From Selaginella tamariscina (Eukaryota > Streptophyta > Lycopodiopsida > Selaginellales > Selaginellaceae), in contig PUQB01000058.1 of assembly GCA_003024785.1 (NCBI GenBank), positions 592,330 through 656,329 on the forward strand: 64,000 nucleotides of DNA, written 5' to 3'. The first letter of the stretch is position 1; each line of letters begins with the position of its first letter. The position numbers and the translations under genes were made by a program. The notes under the pieces are model-generated. The model was not told where the DNA came from, searched no databases, and saw nothing but the letters and a program-made list of their open reading frames with translations. Shown in pieces: positions 33,388 to 46,500 of the stretch.

Positions 33388-36300
33388 ACACATGCGAGTT
33401 GAGGTACTCAATGTGTATGCACCAAATGAGGATGGGCAGTGGGGAACCTTCTTGTGCACACTACAGGGAGCATTACCAGATCAAGTGGATGAGTGGGTAG
33501 TGCTTGGGGACTTCAACATGATCGAGTCTGAATTGGATACAAGTGCACCAAACGGTTTTGCACAATATGTGGGATTAGTAGTGGGGCAAGCTAAGCAGCA
33601 AGCATGGAGGACTTTACAGGTGGTGATGGGGGTGCAGGATGTGTTTGGGGCCCGTCTTTTCATGCTCACACTCCGCAGTTCACTCGGATAGGTGTTGCGC
33701 TTGGCAAAGAGGTTCTTCATAGGTGATATATGGGTCTGTGTGGGTTCTTGAGAAGTGTGGGTGGATGCGAAGGTGGGAAGGCTTCACCCTATCTGATCAC
33801 GCGCCAGTATCATTGTTCGTCAAGATCATGGCCAAACCGGACTCAGACCTGCGACTTGTGGCTATTACATCCCGGTATATTAGTGATCCAAAAGTAAGGG
33901 AGCAATTGGAACACATTTGGCACTCTCGGAGAGCAGTGAGACCTGACTGGCCCCTTAATGAGTTCCTTTAGGAAGTGTCCCGTTGGTGTAGAGCATGCCA
34001 ACAATCAAAACATGCATCCGTCCTCTCGAGGGTGAGAGGTCCACGGAGCTTAGCAGCGTGTGATCGGGTCTTGTGTCGATATCCAAACAACGAATGGCTG
34101 GTGGCTCGTAAGGAGGTGGTGAAGAAGGATTGGAGGATTTGAAGGTTCGCGATTGTATGAGGCTTCGGATGCAGCATTGGTACTTGAACGAGAAGCGGTT
34201 GAATGCAGAGTTTTACTGTGCCATCAAGCCTACACTAAGGAGCAAGCCGGTGGTAGGACTCCAGGATGATGCGGGTCGATTGCATGATGACCGCAAGGAA
34301 TGATGGAGGTGGGTGTTGAGTATTTCAAGCGGCTTTTCTCTGCAGAACCATGGTCCACAGAATGCAAACAGGCTTGCGAGGTGGTCCTAGCGGCTGTTGG
34401 CTCCTGTGTTACCCCGGTTCAATCCTTCACAGAGGAGGAGATGCAATTGGCTATGCGCAAGTTGTGCCAAGGAGATAGAGCACCGGGTATAAAGTCATGC
34501 GCAGGGCCTGACGATGGTACATGGGCGAAGAGTATGCAGAGGGTATGATAGCCTTGCTCAGCGGATCCCACATTGCTTTCCAGTTGGCAACCAATCTCCA
34601 TGATGAATTCTTTTTATAAGATTGTTGTCAAGACGTTGGTGAACCGGCTATGACCGATCATGTAGGTGATTGTAAGCTCAGCTCAATGTGGATTCGTGAA
34701 GGGGAGGCAACTTTATGAGAACATGGCAACTATGTTGATGGCCAGTGAACACACTTAGGATCTTCCAGATGATTACTATTTCTATTGCTAGATGCTGAGA
34801 AGGCGTATGACATAGTGGATTGGGCATGCATGGAGGCGGTGATGGAAAAAGAAGGGGATTCCATAGGTGTTTGTGCAGTGGGTATCCCACCTATATCGCT
34901 GTTCGAAGAGTTGCTTGCTCCTAAATGGTAGGATGAGCCGGATGGTGGAGTTGCAGAGGTCAGTTCGCCAGGGGTGTCTGTTGGCCCCATACTTGTTCCT
35001 CATGCAAGCGAAGGCGCTACATGCCCACCTCTTAGCATGCAGCCCCAGGAGACCACGAGGCATTCCACTTCCCGATCAGGTTGGCAACTTGGTGGGTGAG
35101 GGCACGCTGGCTGAGCAAGAGGTTCTGGACAATCTGTTTGCGGATGATGTGGGACTTCTACTGGCATGAGAGGTGGAGAACCTGGACACGGTGAAGCGAT
35201 TGTTGGAGCGCTTTAAGTTGGCCGTTGGGGCGAAGATTAACTGGGGCAAGTCAAAGGGGATCTGGCTTGGAGACAATGATCATCCGAACTAGGGACATGA
35301 CTGGGGCTTTCAATGGGTAGTGAGGGGCGCTACCACGAGGTATCTCGACTTCCAGCTTGGTGCACGTTATGACCTGGTACGCCAGAGCATGTTTGTGTTA
35401 GAACACGTGGCTAGTCACATTACCCAATGGGAGAAAAGGAAGTTGTCTTTCCTTGCTCGGGCCACGGTGGCCAATAGTGTACTGCTTGGGAGTCTCTGGT
35501 TTTTTGCAAGGGCATGGAGCATCACCGTGGAGACAATGAGGAAGATCGAAGCCTTGCTGTGAGCCTACATTTGGAAAGGAGCTGGTCAACGAATGCAATA
35601 CCAAGCCCGGGTGAGGTGGGAATCTTGCACCATGCCGAAGTCTGAAGGGGGTCTGGGTTTGATTCCACCATTGGAAGCGTCTCAAGTGCTCTTGGTCAAG
35701 CTGGTTATCAAGGGGTTGTCACCAGGACAACAACCATGGAAGATCTTGATGAGAGACATTTTAGAGCGAGTGTGGCCAGCTTGGAGGTCTGGGCGTGTGG
35801 TACAATGGGTGCAGGACAGTGCTTGGTTCTTGGCAGCGTCGGCACTCCAACTCCCGGTGCTTCGGGAATCCTTTACACGCAAGCTTCTTGGCACATGGGA
35901 GAAGCTCAAGGATGCTTTGTACCTTGTGGTCCCTAGATGTCGTGCAGAGTACTTGCGACATCCGATTTTCCTACACAAGTTGATTCAGTTAGAGGAAGGC
36001 TGGGTATTAGGTGATGAGAGGATGCCACAATCGTTGCGGGATTGTTTCAGACGGTGGCATAAGGCGGGGCTGAGGCAGGTTCAACAATTAGAGGATCTGC
36101 AGTTGGGAGAGATGATCTTGACAGTTCAGTGGATCCAACAATGGGAAGATCACCCTGTGCAAGTGGTGATGGATACAATGCACTGTGCAATCAGGACTCT
36201 TGTATGGGATCGGCTGCGTGGAATGGGTGATTGGCAATTACAGGATTTCCGGACAGGTGATTGGCTGCTTTTAGAGGAGCAGGGTGGTCACACGGTGTGG

Positions 36301-37691
36301 TTCGTGTACGATGCAGTTGGCAAGGAAGGGGCGAGCAAGATTCCAAGTATCAAGGGAAGATGGGCTATTATAGCCACATGGGATGGAAATTATCCCTATG
36401 CCAGACTTGGCAACGGCACAATTAGCGAGAGTGGTGGACATGAAAAGGAAATACCCATGCGTAGATCCATGTGTTCGTCACGGGGACTAGAGAGTGTTAT
36501 ACCTCTTTTGCAAGGGGATCGTGGAGGAGCTGGATTTCAATCCCAAGGCGTGGAGGTGGATAGCGAGAGATACATGGAGCAGTTTTATTTTAATTATCAG
36601 CCACGTATGGGTAGAAGGCTTCTACTGGGTCGGCGCCTAGCATCCAAGTTGGTAGATCACTTGCACGCAGCCGGGCTTCCGCGGGGTTTGAGCAAGGACT
36701 TTGGACGTGAGCTATGGTCGGGTTCGTGGCTGTCAGCAATCAAGGCAATGATGTGGATGCTTCTACAAAATAGTCTGGCGGTGTGTGGTAACATTTGGGG
36801 ACTCTCGTTTCAAGGGTGAGAAGCTTGCGGGGTTTTGGAATTGGAACGACATTGCTTTTAGGAATGTGTTTGTGCATAGGAAGTCTAGGCTTGAGTCGTG
36901 AGAGTGGTGAAATAGGTTAGCCGGTAGGACGCCTTGGTGAGCTGGGAGTTGGTTTGCTTGGGAGAGCACGCAAGTCACCTCACAAAATCAGCTGGGGTAT
37001 GGGTTGTGAAGGTGGATAGGGACGAGGCTCTAAGCTTTAGTTCGGGTCTTGCCTTAGATGTGGTGGAAGAGCCATCGGGGATGTCTTCCTCCCAGTGGTA
37101 CTTCATACGTGGTTGTGCTATGTGGGCAATCTGGTGCGTGCAAAACGCATGAGTGTTCAAGAGGCAAAGGTGGCCTTCTCAACGGACATTTATTTTCTTC
37201 TGGACGACACTGGTGTTAGCAATCGCCTCACATCATGAAGTTGCATGGGAGCCAGGGGACTTGAATGAGAGAGATCTTATGGAAAGGTCGTGGATCCCGC
37301 TGCTAGGAGTAGGTGCAAAACTAGGTGAAGTGGAGATGGAGCCCACCCCAGTGGTTAGTAAACTCTCATTGATGTGGTCGGCTGGTGATGACGGCACTAA
37401 TGATGTAGGCAATGGCATGGCTGCTGATGTGGCAGCTAATGTGGTTGTTGACATAGCCACTGACGTGTGTGATGATGTGGCTGCTGACACAGGTGATGAT
37501 GTGGCTGCTAACATGTGTGATGACATGGCTGCTGGCACAAGTGATGACGTGGCAGCTGACATGGTACATGATATGTATATAGAGTTTTGACCAAGTTTTG
37601 AGGTAGTTAGGCAGACCTAAAAGTAGGTTAATAAAAACTTGGAATTATTCGTTATATTTTGCATTATGAATAAACTTTTAACATTCGTACG
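33388..37691 (+). mobile_element. L1-type LINE, 5'-truncated and decayed
   Basis: Plant-type L1 ORF2 domains appear in order. The endonuclease starts mid-domain (VEVLNVYAPN, VVLGDFNMIE) and includes LSDHAPVSLFVK near 33,800. The reverse transcriptase has LDAEKAYDIVDW near 34,790, QRSVRQGCLLAPYLF near 34,960 and FADDVGLLLA near 35,140, with the FADD catalytic pair. A long C-terminal region includes a 408-codon open frame (35,593-36,819) and ends with WYFIRGCAMWAIWCVQNA near 37,095-37,150. Stops and frameshifts occur throughout (33,690, 33,970, 34,548, 35,169, 35,292, 35,560). The left end lies inside the endonuclease, typical of 5' truncation in target-primed insertion. No poly-A tail is seen at the right end. 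The element is more GC-rich than its surroundings. Confidence 0.9.
37420..37572 (+). repeat. 24-bp minisatellite in the LINE 3' region
   Basis: Imperfect units of GATGATGTGGCTGCTGACAC encode repeats of the octapeptide DDVAADTG and variants (DDVAANMC, DDMAAGTS, DDVAADMV). The first units are weaker. It lies just before the LINE 3' end. Confidence 0.75.
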
Positions 37692-37706
37692 TAACATCAG
37701 TGTACA
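37692..37706 (+). repeat. Target-site duplication, right copy
   Basis: TAACATCAGTGTACA, identical to 33,373-33,387. The sequence beyond it continues the flank seen beside copy A. Confidence 0.85.
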
Positions 37707-38200
37707 CTATTATACATGGACATTTCATGTTAATTAGCTTTACAAATGATTAGCACTACAACTCTATTTGTTATTATGGTAATATTTTTCTTAAGCAGCT
37801 TAAAAAAAATTTAATTAAAATTAATACACCAACTCTTAATGGTATTGCATTATTAAAAGGGTGTAAACTTTCATTAAAATATGTTAAGATTGATACTATT
37901 TCCCTTTGAACACAATTATGTGTACATTTACTCAGAAGTAATAAAAAGGTTCTACAATTCTTATGTTATATAAAACTAAATAATTAAATTTATTTATAAT
38001 AATTAAAAACTATTTACATAGAATTAATTTTATTACTTAATTAATTACCATATAATTTATTACCTAGTTAACTTTTACAAAACTTTTTTTCACATCTTCC
38101 TCATTTACTGGAGGATATGCAATTGTAATCTTCTCCTTTTTCTGTATTAAACAAAATAAGAATAAGTATGTAACATGTTATACATTTAATAAGATCCCAT
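37707..38200. other. AT-rich continuation of the copy B flank; no gene seen
   Basis: It matches 24,725-25,200 beside copy A. Part of it (37,795-37,975) recurs in inverted orientation at 46,262-46,440. Confidence 0.6.
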
Positions 38201-38599
38201 GTTCGATATCGAATCATTAGAGTAAATATATGTATACTAAGTATAATTTAGTGACATGGTGTATTAACATAAGGTAATCTCTATATTTAATAATATTTAT
38301 AAATTAATGATGTGGCATTTTCATTCCGTTTAGATTAAAAGTATAGTGCATATGTTAATTAACTAGAGTTTTACATACTAAGTATTAAACCATATCCACT
38401 TTTGAAGTATCTGTGTGTGATAACACCACACATATCGTGCATGTCAGTTTACAATTATATATATGCACATTTAATTAAAGAAAGAATTTAGCTAAAAGTA
38501 TATAGGATGGAATCTGCCATCTCATCTTCATTGTAACGACTTCCAGTACACTGTAGAAATTATTTCAGTTAATTACATATATGTGGTGTGTGTGTCGTG

Positions 38600-38610
38600 T
38601 GTGCTTGTGC

Positions 38611-38697
<87 letters not shown>

Positions 38698-38715
38698 TAT
38701 GTGTGTGTGTGTGCG
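38600..38715 (+). repeat. Compound microsatellite
   Basis: A (CT)n run, a (TA)n run, a (CA)n run and a (GT)n run follow one another. The homologous site at 40,410-40,465 is much shorter, so this array expanded after duplication. Confidence 0.9.
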
Positions 38716-40084
38716 TGTGTGTAAATATATGTATATACACATATACGTAGTACAAATACATACATATACATATACATACCCCACTGCGGATGATGTTGTC
38801 ATGGTGATATCTCTTAACAGCGTGGTGAATTAAAAACCTCTTTTTTATGTTGCACTGTAAACAAAATAAATTGACATTTTAAATCAAAAATAAAATAAAA
38901 ATTATAAATAAAACTTAAGCCGTAAGGAATGTGAGGTGCCACGTGTCAGAGAAACCTAACATTTCATTGCTTTCATGGACTCGGAAACAACAAATAATAA
39001 TGTATGTACATGTGCATTCACACACACACTATGTGTGCGTGCGTGCGTGTGCATTTATACGTATGCATACAAATACACACACTCACAGTGGATCGTCTCT
39101 TGGGCCGATCACTACCGGGAAAACCATAAGGGCGTTTCATAGGGTTTTGCCTTTTGACCACGTGGCCCTAACTTCACTTTGATTCGATCCCTTCACCTTT
39201 TGCAAAATTAGGTCTAATTAATGGCATTTTGTTTAAAATGTTACATCATTAATAATAATAACTATCACTGTAATTGAATTCAAAATTATATATGTATATT
39301 TATACGCATATATAAGAATCTTATCCGCGTTGGATGCTTAGCACTCTCCTCACCTTGGAGTTCATATGTTTTCTATTTTAAAACATATGCTATATAATTT
39401 AATTCAAAATAAATATTACATTATATTAAATCACATTGGTACTTTTAATTTAAATATTTTAATTTTAATTTTTATATCAACAGTGATTTCTCATGTCCAA
39501 ATATAAAACTATTATATATATACATTATATTAAAATTACATTGATATTTTAATTTTAATTTTAATTTCGATATCAGCAGTGGATTTTTCATCATCAAATA
39601 TAGTTTTTCATTTTCATTTCTCTTTAATAATATAATATAATAATTTATTTATATACACCACAGTACATCTAAGCTGCAGAAATATTTATTTTAAATTTAT
39701 CTTAAAGTATCTTGTCTTTGAAACATAAGTTTTGTTTTCAAGTATAAAATAATTTATCAATATGTTTGATATCGAATATAAAACAGATCATAATAGTAAA
39801 TAATATAATTTAGTCATATGGTGTATGTAACATAAGGTAATCTCTATATTTAATAATATTTACAAATTGATGACGTGGCATTTTCATTCCGTTTAATTAA
39901 AAGTATAGTGCATATGTTAATTAACGAGAGTTTTACATACTAAGTATTAAACCACATCCACTTTTGATGTATGTGTGTGACATGTACACACATATGGTGC
40001 CTGTCAGTTTATAACCACATCTAATTATATTTGATTAAGATTTATAATTATTAGCATTATATTAAATAATTTAGCTAAAAGTAT

Positions 40085-40980
40085 ATACCTTTTCCATGGG
40101 ATGGAATCTCATCTTCATTGTAAGATAGCGAATAAGGACCAACAGTACACTTTGGAGGAAGCATTTCATCTTTGGCCCAATTCTTCCATTTATCACACTT
40201 CTCTCAGGTACTATTAAATACAAAATTATATTAAATAAAAAATAAAAAAGTATTCATTTATTATTATTTTTTTAAATTAAATATAGTTGAACTTACCAGG
40301 ACCATAATGTGAACCATATGTTTTCCACGCGTCCTCTTCGGTGGCGTAAGATCCCGTATCTTACACTGTAGAATTATTTCAGTTAATTACATATATATGC
40401 GTGTGCGTGTGCGTCTCTTCTCTCTCTCTATATATATACACATATATGTGTATATACGTGTGTGTCTGAATGTACATACACATACGTAGTACAAATACAT
40501 ACATATACATATACATACCCCACTGCGGATGATGTTGTCATGATGACCAGCCTCCACATATCTCTTAACAGCGTGGTGAATTGAAAACCTCTTTTTCATG
40601 TCGGGAATTTGCACTGTGAACGAAATAAATTGACATGTTAAATAAAAAATGAAATTAAAAAACATTAAGAATTTTAAATAAAAATTAAGCGAGACGTACG
40701 TCCGTAAGGAATGTATTGAAGTGAAGTGCAGGCATTGGGGTCGAAGAACTCAAGAAACCTAACATTTCATTGCTTTCATGGACTCGAAACAACAAATGTA
40801 CATATGCATTCACGCACACGCGTGCGTGCGTGCGTGTGTGCATTTATACGTATGCATACAAATACACACACTACACACTCACAGTGGATCGTCTCTTATG
40901 ATGAGCCATTGCCGATCGGCCCGGCCCTAACTTCACCTGGATTAGATCCCTTCACCTTTTGCAAAATTGGCATTTTAATA
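40085..40980 (-). pseudogene. Unidentified multi-exon minus-strand gene remnant
   Basis: I do not recognise the family. Minus-strand exon-like pieces, in transcription order, are: KVKGSNPGEVRAGPIGNGSS (about 40,960-40,890), VRFLEFFDPN then TSLQYIPYG (about 40,775-40,700), VQIPDMKKRFSIHHAVKRYV then EAGHHDNIIRSG (about 40,617-40,515), TGSYATEEDAWKTYGSHYGP (about 40,363-40,302, ending at a GT donor), and KCDKWKNWAKDEMLPPKCTV then GPYSLSYNEDEIP (about 40,200-40,100, starting after an AG). A stop in the first piece and frame changes suggest decay. A more deleted copy lies at 38,510-39,190 (same strand). Confidence 0.4.
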
Positions 40981-41809
40981 AGGCACTATTGCATGGTTAC
41001 TTCGCTATGGTAAATTAAAACAAATGTTACATCATTAATAATAACTATCACTGAGTTTTACACTAATGATTAATTGAATTAAAAATTATATATGTATGTA
41101 TATAGAGAGAGATTATACGTATATATAAGAATCTTATTGGCGTTGGATCCTCAGCACTCTCCTCTGCCTTGGAGCTCATATGTTTTCTATTTTTTAAAGC
41201 ATATGCTATATAACTTAATTTAAAATATAACTTTACATATATAACATTATATTAAATCACATTGGTACTTTTAATTTAAATATTTTAATTTTTATTTTTA
41301 TATCAACAGTGATTTCTCATGTTCAAATATAAAACTATTAGATTATATATATTACATTATATTAAAATCACATTGATACTTTTAATTTAAATATTTTAAT
41401 TTTAATTTCGATATCAACAGTGGATTTTTCACGATTTCGAATATAAATTCCACTACATATTTAAATATTAAACTTAAAATATATTATAAATGGTGAATTT
41501 AGTGTTGCTGTCACTTCACTATTTTGATTTTGGTTTTGTCATAACCTTTCGTCGGTTTTACACTTGTTTTCTTTTTTAATTTCTCTTTAATAATATAATA
41601 TAATAATTTATTTATATACACCAAAGTATATTTAAGCTGCAGAAATATTTATTTAAATTTATCTTAAAGTATCTTGACTTTGAAACATAAGTTTTGTTTT
41701 CAAGTATAAATAATTTATTTATTATTTTTATTATTATTATAATATTTGAGTCAATCTAGTCTTTTAAGTCAAGGATGTGGAGTTACCTGTTCACCACAAA
41801 ACATTAATA

Positions 41810-43505
41810 ATGGACACAAGAGAGTCCTTTCAAGAATTTATTCTTAGAATAGTATGGTATGGAGGTTCTACATTCGATGCGTGGCTAAACATTGCAGCAG
41901 CTAAGGTTTGTATAATTCAATACATATTTGCGTGTGCGTGCGTGCGTGTAATGTTCCCGTATGTAAGATTGCAGGCCGGCTATGAATACTCCACAAGCAA
42001 GTGCTCAATTGGGATTACCTTCAGCAATTGTTATACAGCTCTTCAAGTAGCTATAGGAAAGCATAATTAATATTTTATATTTAAAACACAAGTTTAATAT
42101 CAGGCAGACTAAAATCGTGACTCATATAATCAGACAATTCAGGTAAATTTTATTTAATTTTTATTTAACTTTTATGGCATTTTAAACTTATAGCTTCATG
42201 AAGTCATTGGTGGACTGTTGGGGTGGAAATGGAAAATAATATCATTAATATTAAATCTGGGGTCTCTTTTTTTATTTCAGCTCTACAAATAGCTGCATGT
42301 AGCAAGTGAGTAATAAATAATAAAATCCTTCATTATTATTATTATTTTTATTAATTAATTTAATTTACAGTTTTGTTTCTCTGGTTAACGATAAATTAAA
42401 TAAAAGGACATGACTATGTATTTGGAGCAGTTTTCTTCTGTCAATACTTGTTCCAAGTGCACATAACTATAGAGTATGGTCCTTCATTGGCGTGGTTACA
42501 ACTATTTTTGCTTCTGGATATTTACAATTGCTACTCTTTTCCATGGAAAGGTTGTTTTAATTTATTAATTTATATTTTATATATAATTTATATATTTTCA
42601 TTATTATTGTTATTATTATTAATGTTTATTATAGAGGTTCCAAATGTAAAACGCACCTCTCCACATAGTTATCAAGATTACTTCACGGTATGTCTGGCTT
42701 GACAAATCTCGGGGACGTGGCAATCCCTGTGTAAGCACTCTCTCTTACACACTCACACACACACACACACACATATGGTGTATGGGACTACGTGACATGT
42801 ATTATATATTAAAACATACTGCAGGGAGATTATGGATGCAATGTGGAGACCCCAAGAATACAGAGTGGCATATTTTGGAGGGGGAATATTCATTCTTTTA
42901 ATGGTTATGGTCCAACTATTACTATGAACATCAATTTTGGAGATGCATTACTCACAAAGACAAATGCCATAGATTTGCTTCCAATTCTAAGTTTAGAGAC
43001 ACAACCATAGTTCTCATGCTTATTCACACGGTACACATACACACACATTCACTCACGCACACATATACACAACTAATGTTTTACCTTTTGAAGTTTATCA
43101 ACTTTGGGATGTATTCAGTACCTGTATATACAATATGGGAGAAGATGGTGGGAGTACATGAGTCACCTAGCTACAGAAAGAGAACATTGTTTAGGGTTTA
43201 GTGTTTGTGGGATTTTGGGTAGCAGCATTAGCATTTCCATTCTTGGGAACAATTAATAGGGTAATTAGCTCTTTGATAATAGCATGGAACTTACATATTA
43301 TTTATGCATGGTTTACAACATAGTTTTTTGGTCAGCTAAAGAGCAGAAATTAACACATTCTTTATGAAGGTTGGGATGGGCGGTGGATTTAAGTGTTAAT
43401 CTTGGGATTATCTTGTGGAAGATGGTTGTGAAGTGTGGGTTATATATGGATGCATTACTAAAGTTAAAAGGTCTTAAATTGTTTGCACATTGTTATAATT
43501 GCTGA
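41810..43505 (+). pseudogene. AUX1/LAX-like carrier, copy C (most decayed of the A-C group)
   Basis: Exon 1 is intact (MDTRESFQEFILRIVWYGGS). Later exons match copies A and B but carry many short deletions: exon 2 near 41,983, 42,041 and 42,056; exon 4 near 42,413-42,440 and 42,522; exon 5 near 42,687; exon 6 near 42,910 and 42,982. Exon 7 has a stop near 43,200 and lost segments near 43,440. The acceptor before exon 5 also changed (TTATAGAGGTTCC). The C-terminal KLFAHCYNC remains readable. Confidence 0.8.
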
Positions 43506-46500
43506 TAAACATATACAATGTCACATAGAGCTTAATTGGGTTTAAGGTTTAGGATTTCACCATAATTAACGTTAATTATTAGGAAATTAAATATAATTCT
43601 TTTATATATGAAATGTTTGAAACATAAAATAAATAATAATGAATATTCATTAAATGTGTTGAGAATATTCTATATATATATATAATATCAACTTTAGAAT
43701 AAAATAAACTAGAAATTAAATCAATAAGAGTTCACATCAACCGAACCAAAATCTATTTAAGAAATAGTCATATGGTATAAAGATTTTTATAATAACTTTT
43801 ATATTTTTAATAAGTAAAACATATTTCTTTAATTAATTCTCTATTCCTAATAATTCTCCAAATGACCCTCAAGTTTAATATATATTTTAAATTTTAATAC
43901 TTAAAATGTTATTTTTCACATATCTCACATAGAATAAATTTATAAATTAGCTTATTTTTAATAAATACTTATTAATTAATATATATTTAAGAAGTCATTA
44001 ATATTTAAAAAGATTTTAATACATTTATTGATGTGGGATATATATCAAATATGTAGTAAATACACAGTAAGTGTAATTTACATAAATAAACACAATTCTT
44101 TAAAAACCAAAAAGAAATGCCACACTTTTTGCAATTGGGTTATTATAATATAAGAATATAACTTTCATAGTAATGTATTATAATAAAAGATATTTATATT
44201 ATTAAGATGAATATATTAATATTTAAATATGTTATATTGCATCAAATATGGAAGTCTAAAGATTTTTGTTTAATTACATAAATAAAGCTGAAAATAAATC
44301 ATTAATTTTTTCCACATTAATAAAGTGTAAAATGATTTTTAATATTATTATGAAAGTTTCACTAAATTAGACTTTAGTTTTGGATTTTTATACATCATCA
44401 CGTTTAATCACCCTTAACAACAATGTAAGATCATTCTTAATAGTTATTTAAAAGAATTTAATGTTATTATTGTTTTAAACCTCAAAAATAATGTTAATAT
44501 TAAAATATATTTAAGCATATTTTTATAACAAGCATGACCACATAAGTGTCATAAACATTTAATATTTTGATAATACATTAACAATTGATTTAATTAATTC
44601 GACCACAACAAAATTAATAATGAATTTTGTTTATCTTTTTAAACAAATTTTTACAAAGAAATAAAAATCCATAAAACCAAGTTTGTTGTTTAAATTACAC
44701 ATTTTGCATTACATACAATAATCCTGATTATTCATTGTAAAATATATTTTAATATTTAAAATATTATTATGCTCACATGATAACTTACTTTACAACATTT
44801 ACTATATAAAATATTTTAATTGGCATTAACATTGTATTAATATATTTCAAAATTCACAATAGTTTTCTTATTCTTAAATAAGATGAATCAATGTAGTTAT
44901 AAAATTAATAAAAAGTGATAATTGTATAAAATAGTTTACTTGGTGTATACATTAACAAAATGTTTATTTAAAAAAAAATAAAAAGTCGATAAATTACTTT
45001 TTGAATAAGTTTTTATGTGAAAATTAAAGTTTAAACTAAGTGTTATAACATTGAAATTATATTATAAAAATTTTAATTGCTGTTTTTCTTTTTTTTTTTC
45101 ATGACTTAATCACCTTTAAAAATGTGCTAAAAGGTTTTAATTTATGATTTTGTTTTTATTACTTAATCATTTTAAATAAACTTTGTTAAGAGATTTTAAA
45201 GTAATTATTGTTTAAGATTTAATATAATTATTAAAAGTCTTATCTTAAATTAAATTTTACAATTTTAATATTAGTTAATATAATTAATATTTAAATTTCT
45301 TGAGTACATATACATGACTTTAATTATTTCAATTCAACATTATAAATTTGTTATTTTTTAAATTATTTTTTGCCATAACTCAATGTTTTTTTATTTAAAG
45401 AGAATCTTCATAACATATAAATTTAATTTCACATAAAAATGTTGTTTTTTTCACAAGAGTTCAAACAAATAATAATAAAGAAAATATAAGTTTCTCATTT
45501 CTCATTTTTTCTTTAATGTAATTATTACTTGAAATAACATAATAATATTTAATACATAAATAAATAATTACATTTAGCACATGAGATGAGTTACAAACAC
45601 ACTTTTACACAAATAATTATGTAATATATAAATTTATGACATGATCATTATTTATATAGAGATTGTTAATAAAATTTGTGCTCAAGATTATTGCATAAAA
45701 AATAATTTCATGTGATTAAAACATTATAAAATAAAAATTAATATTACATTTCATGTTCTAATGTTATATAAATAGATTCATAATAATTAAATTATATTTT
45801 TATATTTTGTACTATATATAAATATAAATGTGATGCATATAAAGAAAACTGCTTGTTTATATGCACTTAAAATTATATAAAATAATAAATTTAAAATTTT
45901 AAAAATTAATTGTGATCATAAGTATAAACTTATATATTTTGGTAAAATAAATTATTCATCTTAACTGTGATTCTGAAAGCATAAACAAACCTAATAAATG
46001 TTTATCCTTAATTATTTCATGTTTTCTCTTGTGTACCACAATCATCATGTTATATAAAATATTAAATTAACTAACAAATAACCAATGCAACCATTAATCT
46101 TAAACCTTTATATTACTTATATTATATTTAGAAAAAAATACATTTAGAATACATTGAAAACAGAATATTCTTAAATTTTACAACATATTTTAAGAATATT
46201 TTAAAAACCTTGTAACATTAGTTGAAATTGTCTTAAAAAGTTAAGCTTTTATATATATATATATAACATAAGAATTGTAGAACCTTTTTATTACTTTTAA
46301 GTAAATGTACATATAATTACAAGTTTAACATATTCTAATGAAAGTTTACACCTTTCTAAACAATCCATGCAATACCATTAAGAGCTGGTGTGTTAATTTT
46401 AAGCAGAAAATTTATTAAATTGCTTAAACTTGATATGATATTTACTCAACATGAGTGATTTACGGGACTAACCCAATTGATTATGGAACTTTGAAGCATA

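Larger units (their letters stand above)
38200..41600 (+). repeat. Two long direct repeats, about 38,200-39,640 and 39,770-41,600
   Basis: Matching landmarks occur in the same order: TGGCATTTTCATTCCGTTTA (38,312 and 39,878), CATACCCCACTGCGGATGATG (38,775 and 40,515), CAGTGGATCGTCTCT (39,087 and 40,882), CCTTGGAGTTCATATG-type (39,353 and 41,168), and the AUX upstream block (39,616 and 41,580). The first repeat is shorter through internal deletions. Both end in the upstream region of an AUX1/LAX-like gene, but only the second is followed by one (copy C). Confidence 0.75.

Noticed and set aside
35593..36819. Long 408-codon frame as a separate host gene
   Set aside because: It is continuous with the LINE reverse transcriptase and lies between its target-site duplications, so it is the ORF2 C-terminal region.
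37233..37562. Minus-strand S/T/A-rich frame over 37.2-37.6 kb
   Set aside because: Shadow of the 24-bp minisatellite in the LINE 3' region.
38588..38833. Open frame of 81 codons over the compound microsatellite
   Set aside because: The protein is only dinucleotide repeat translation (SLSLSL, YIYIYI, THTHTH).
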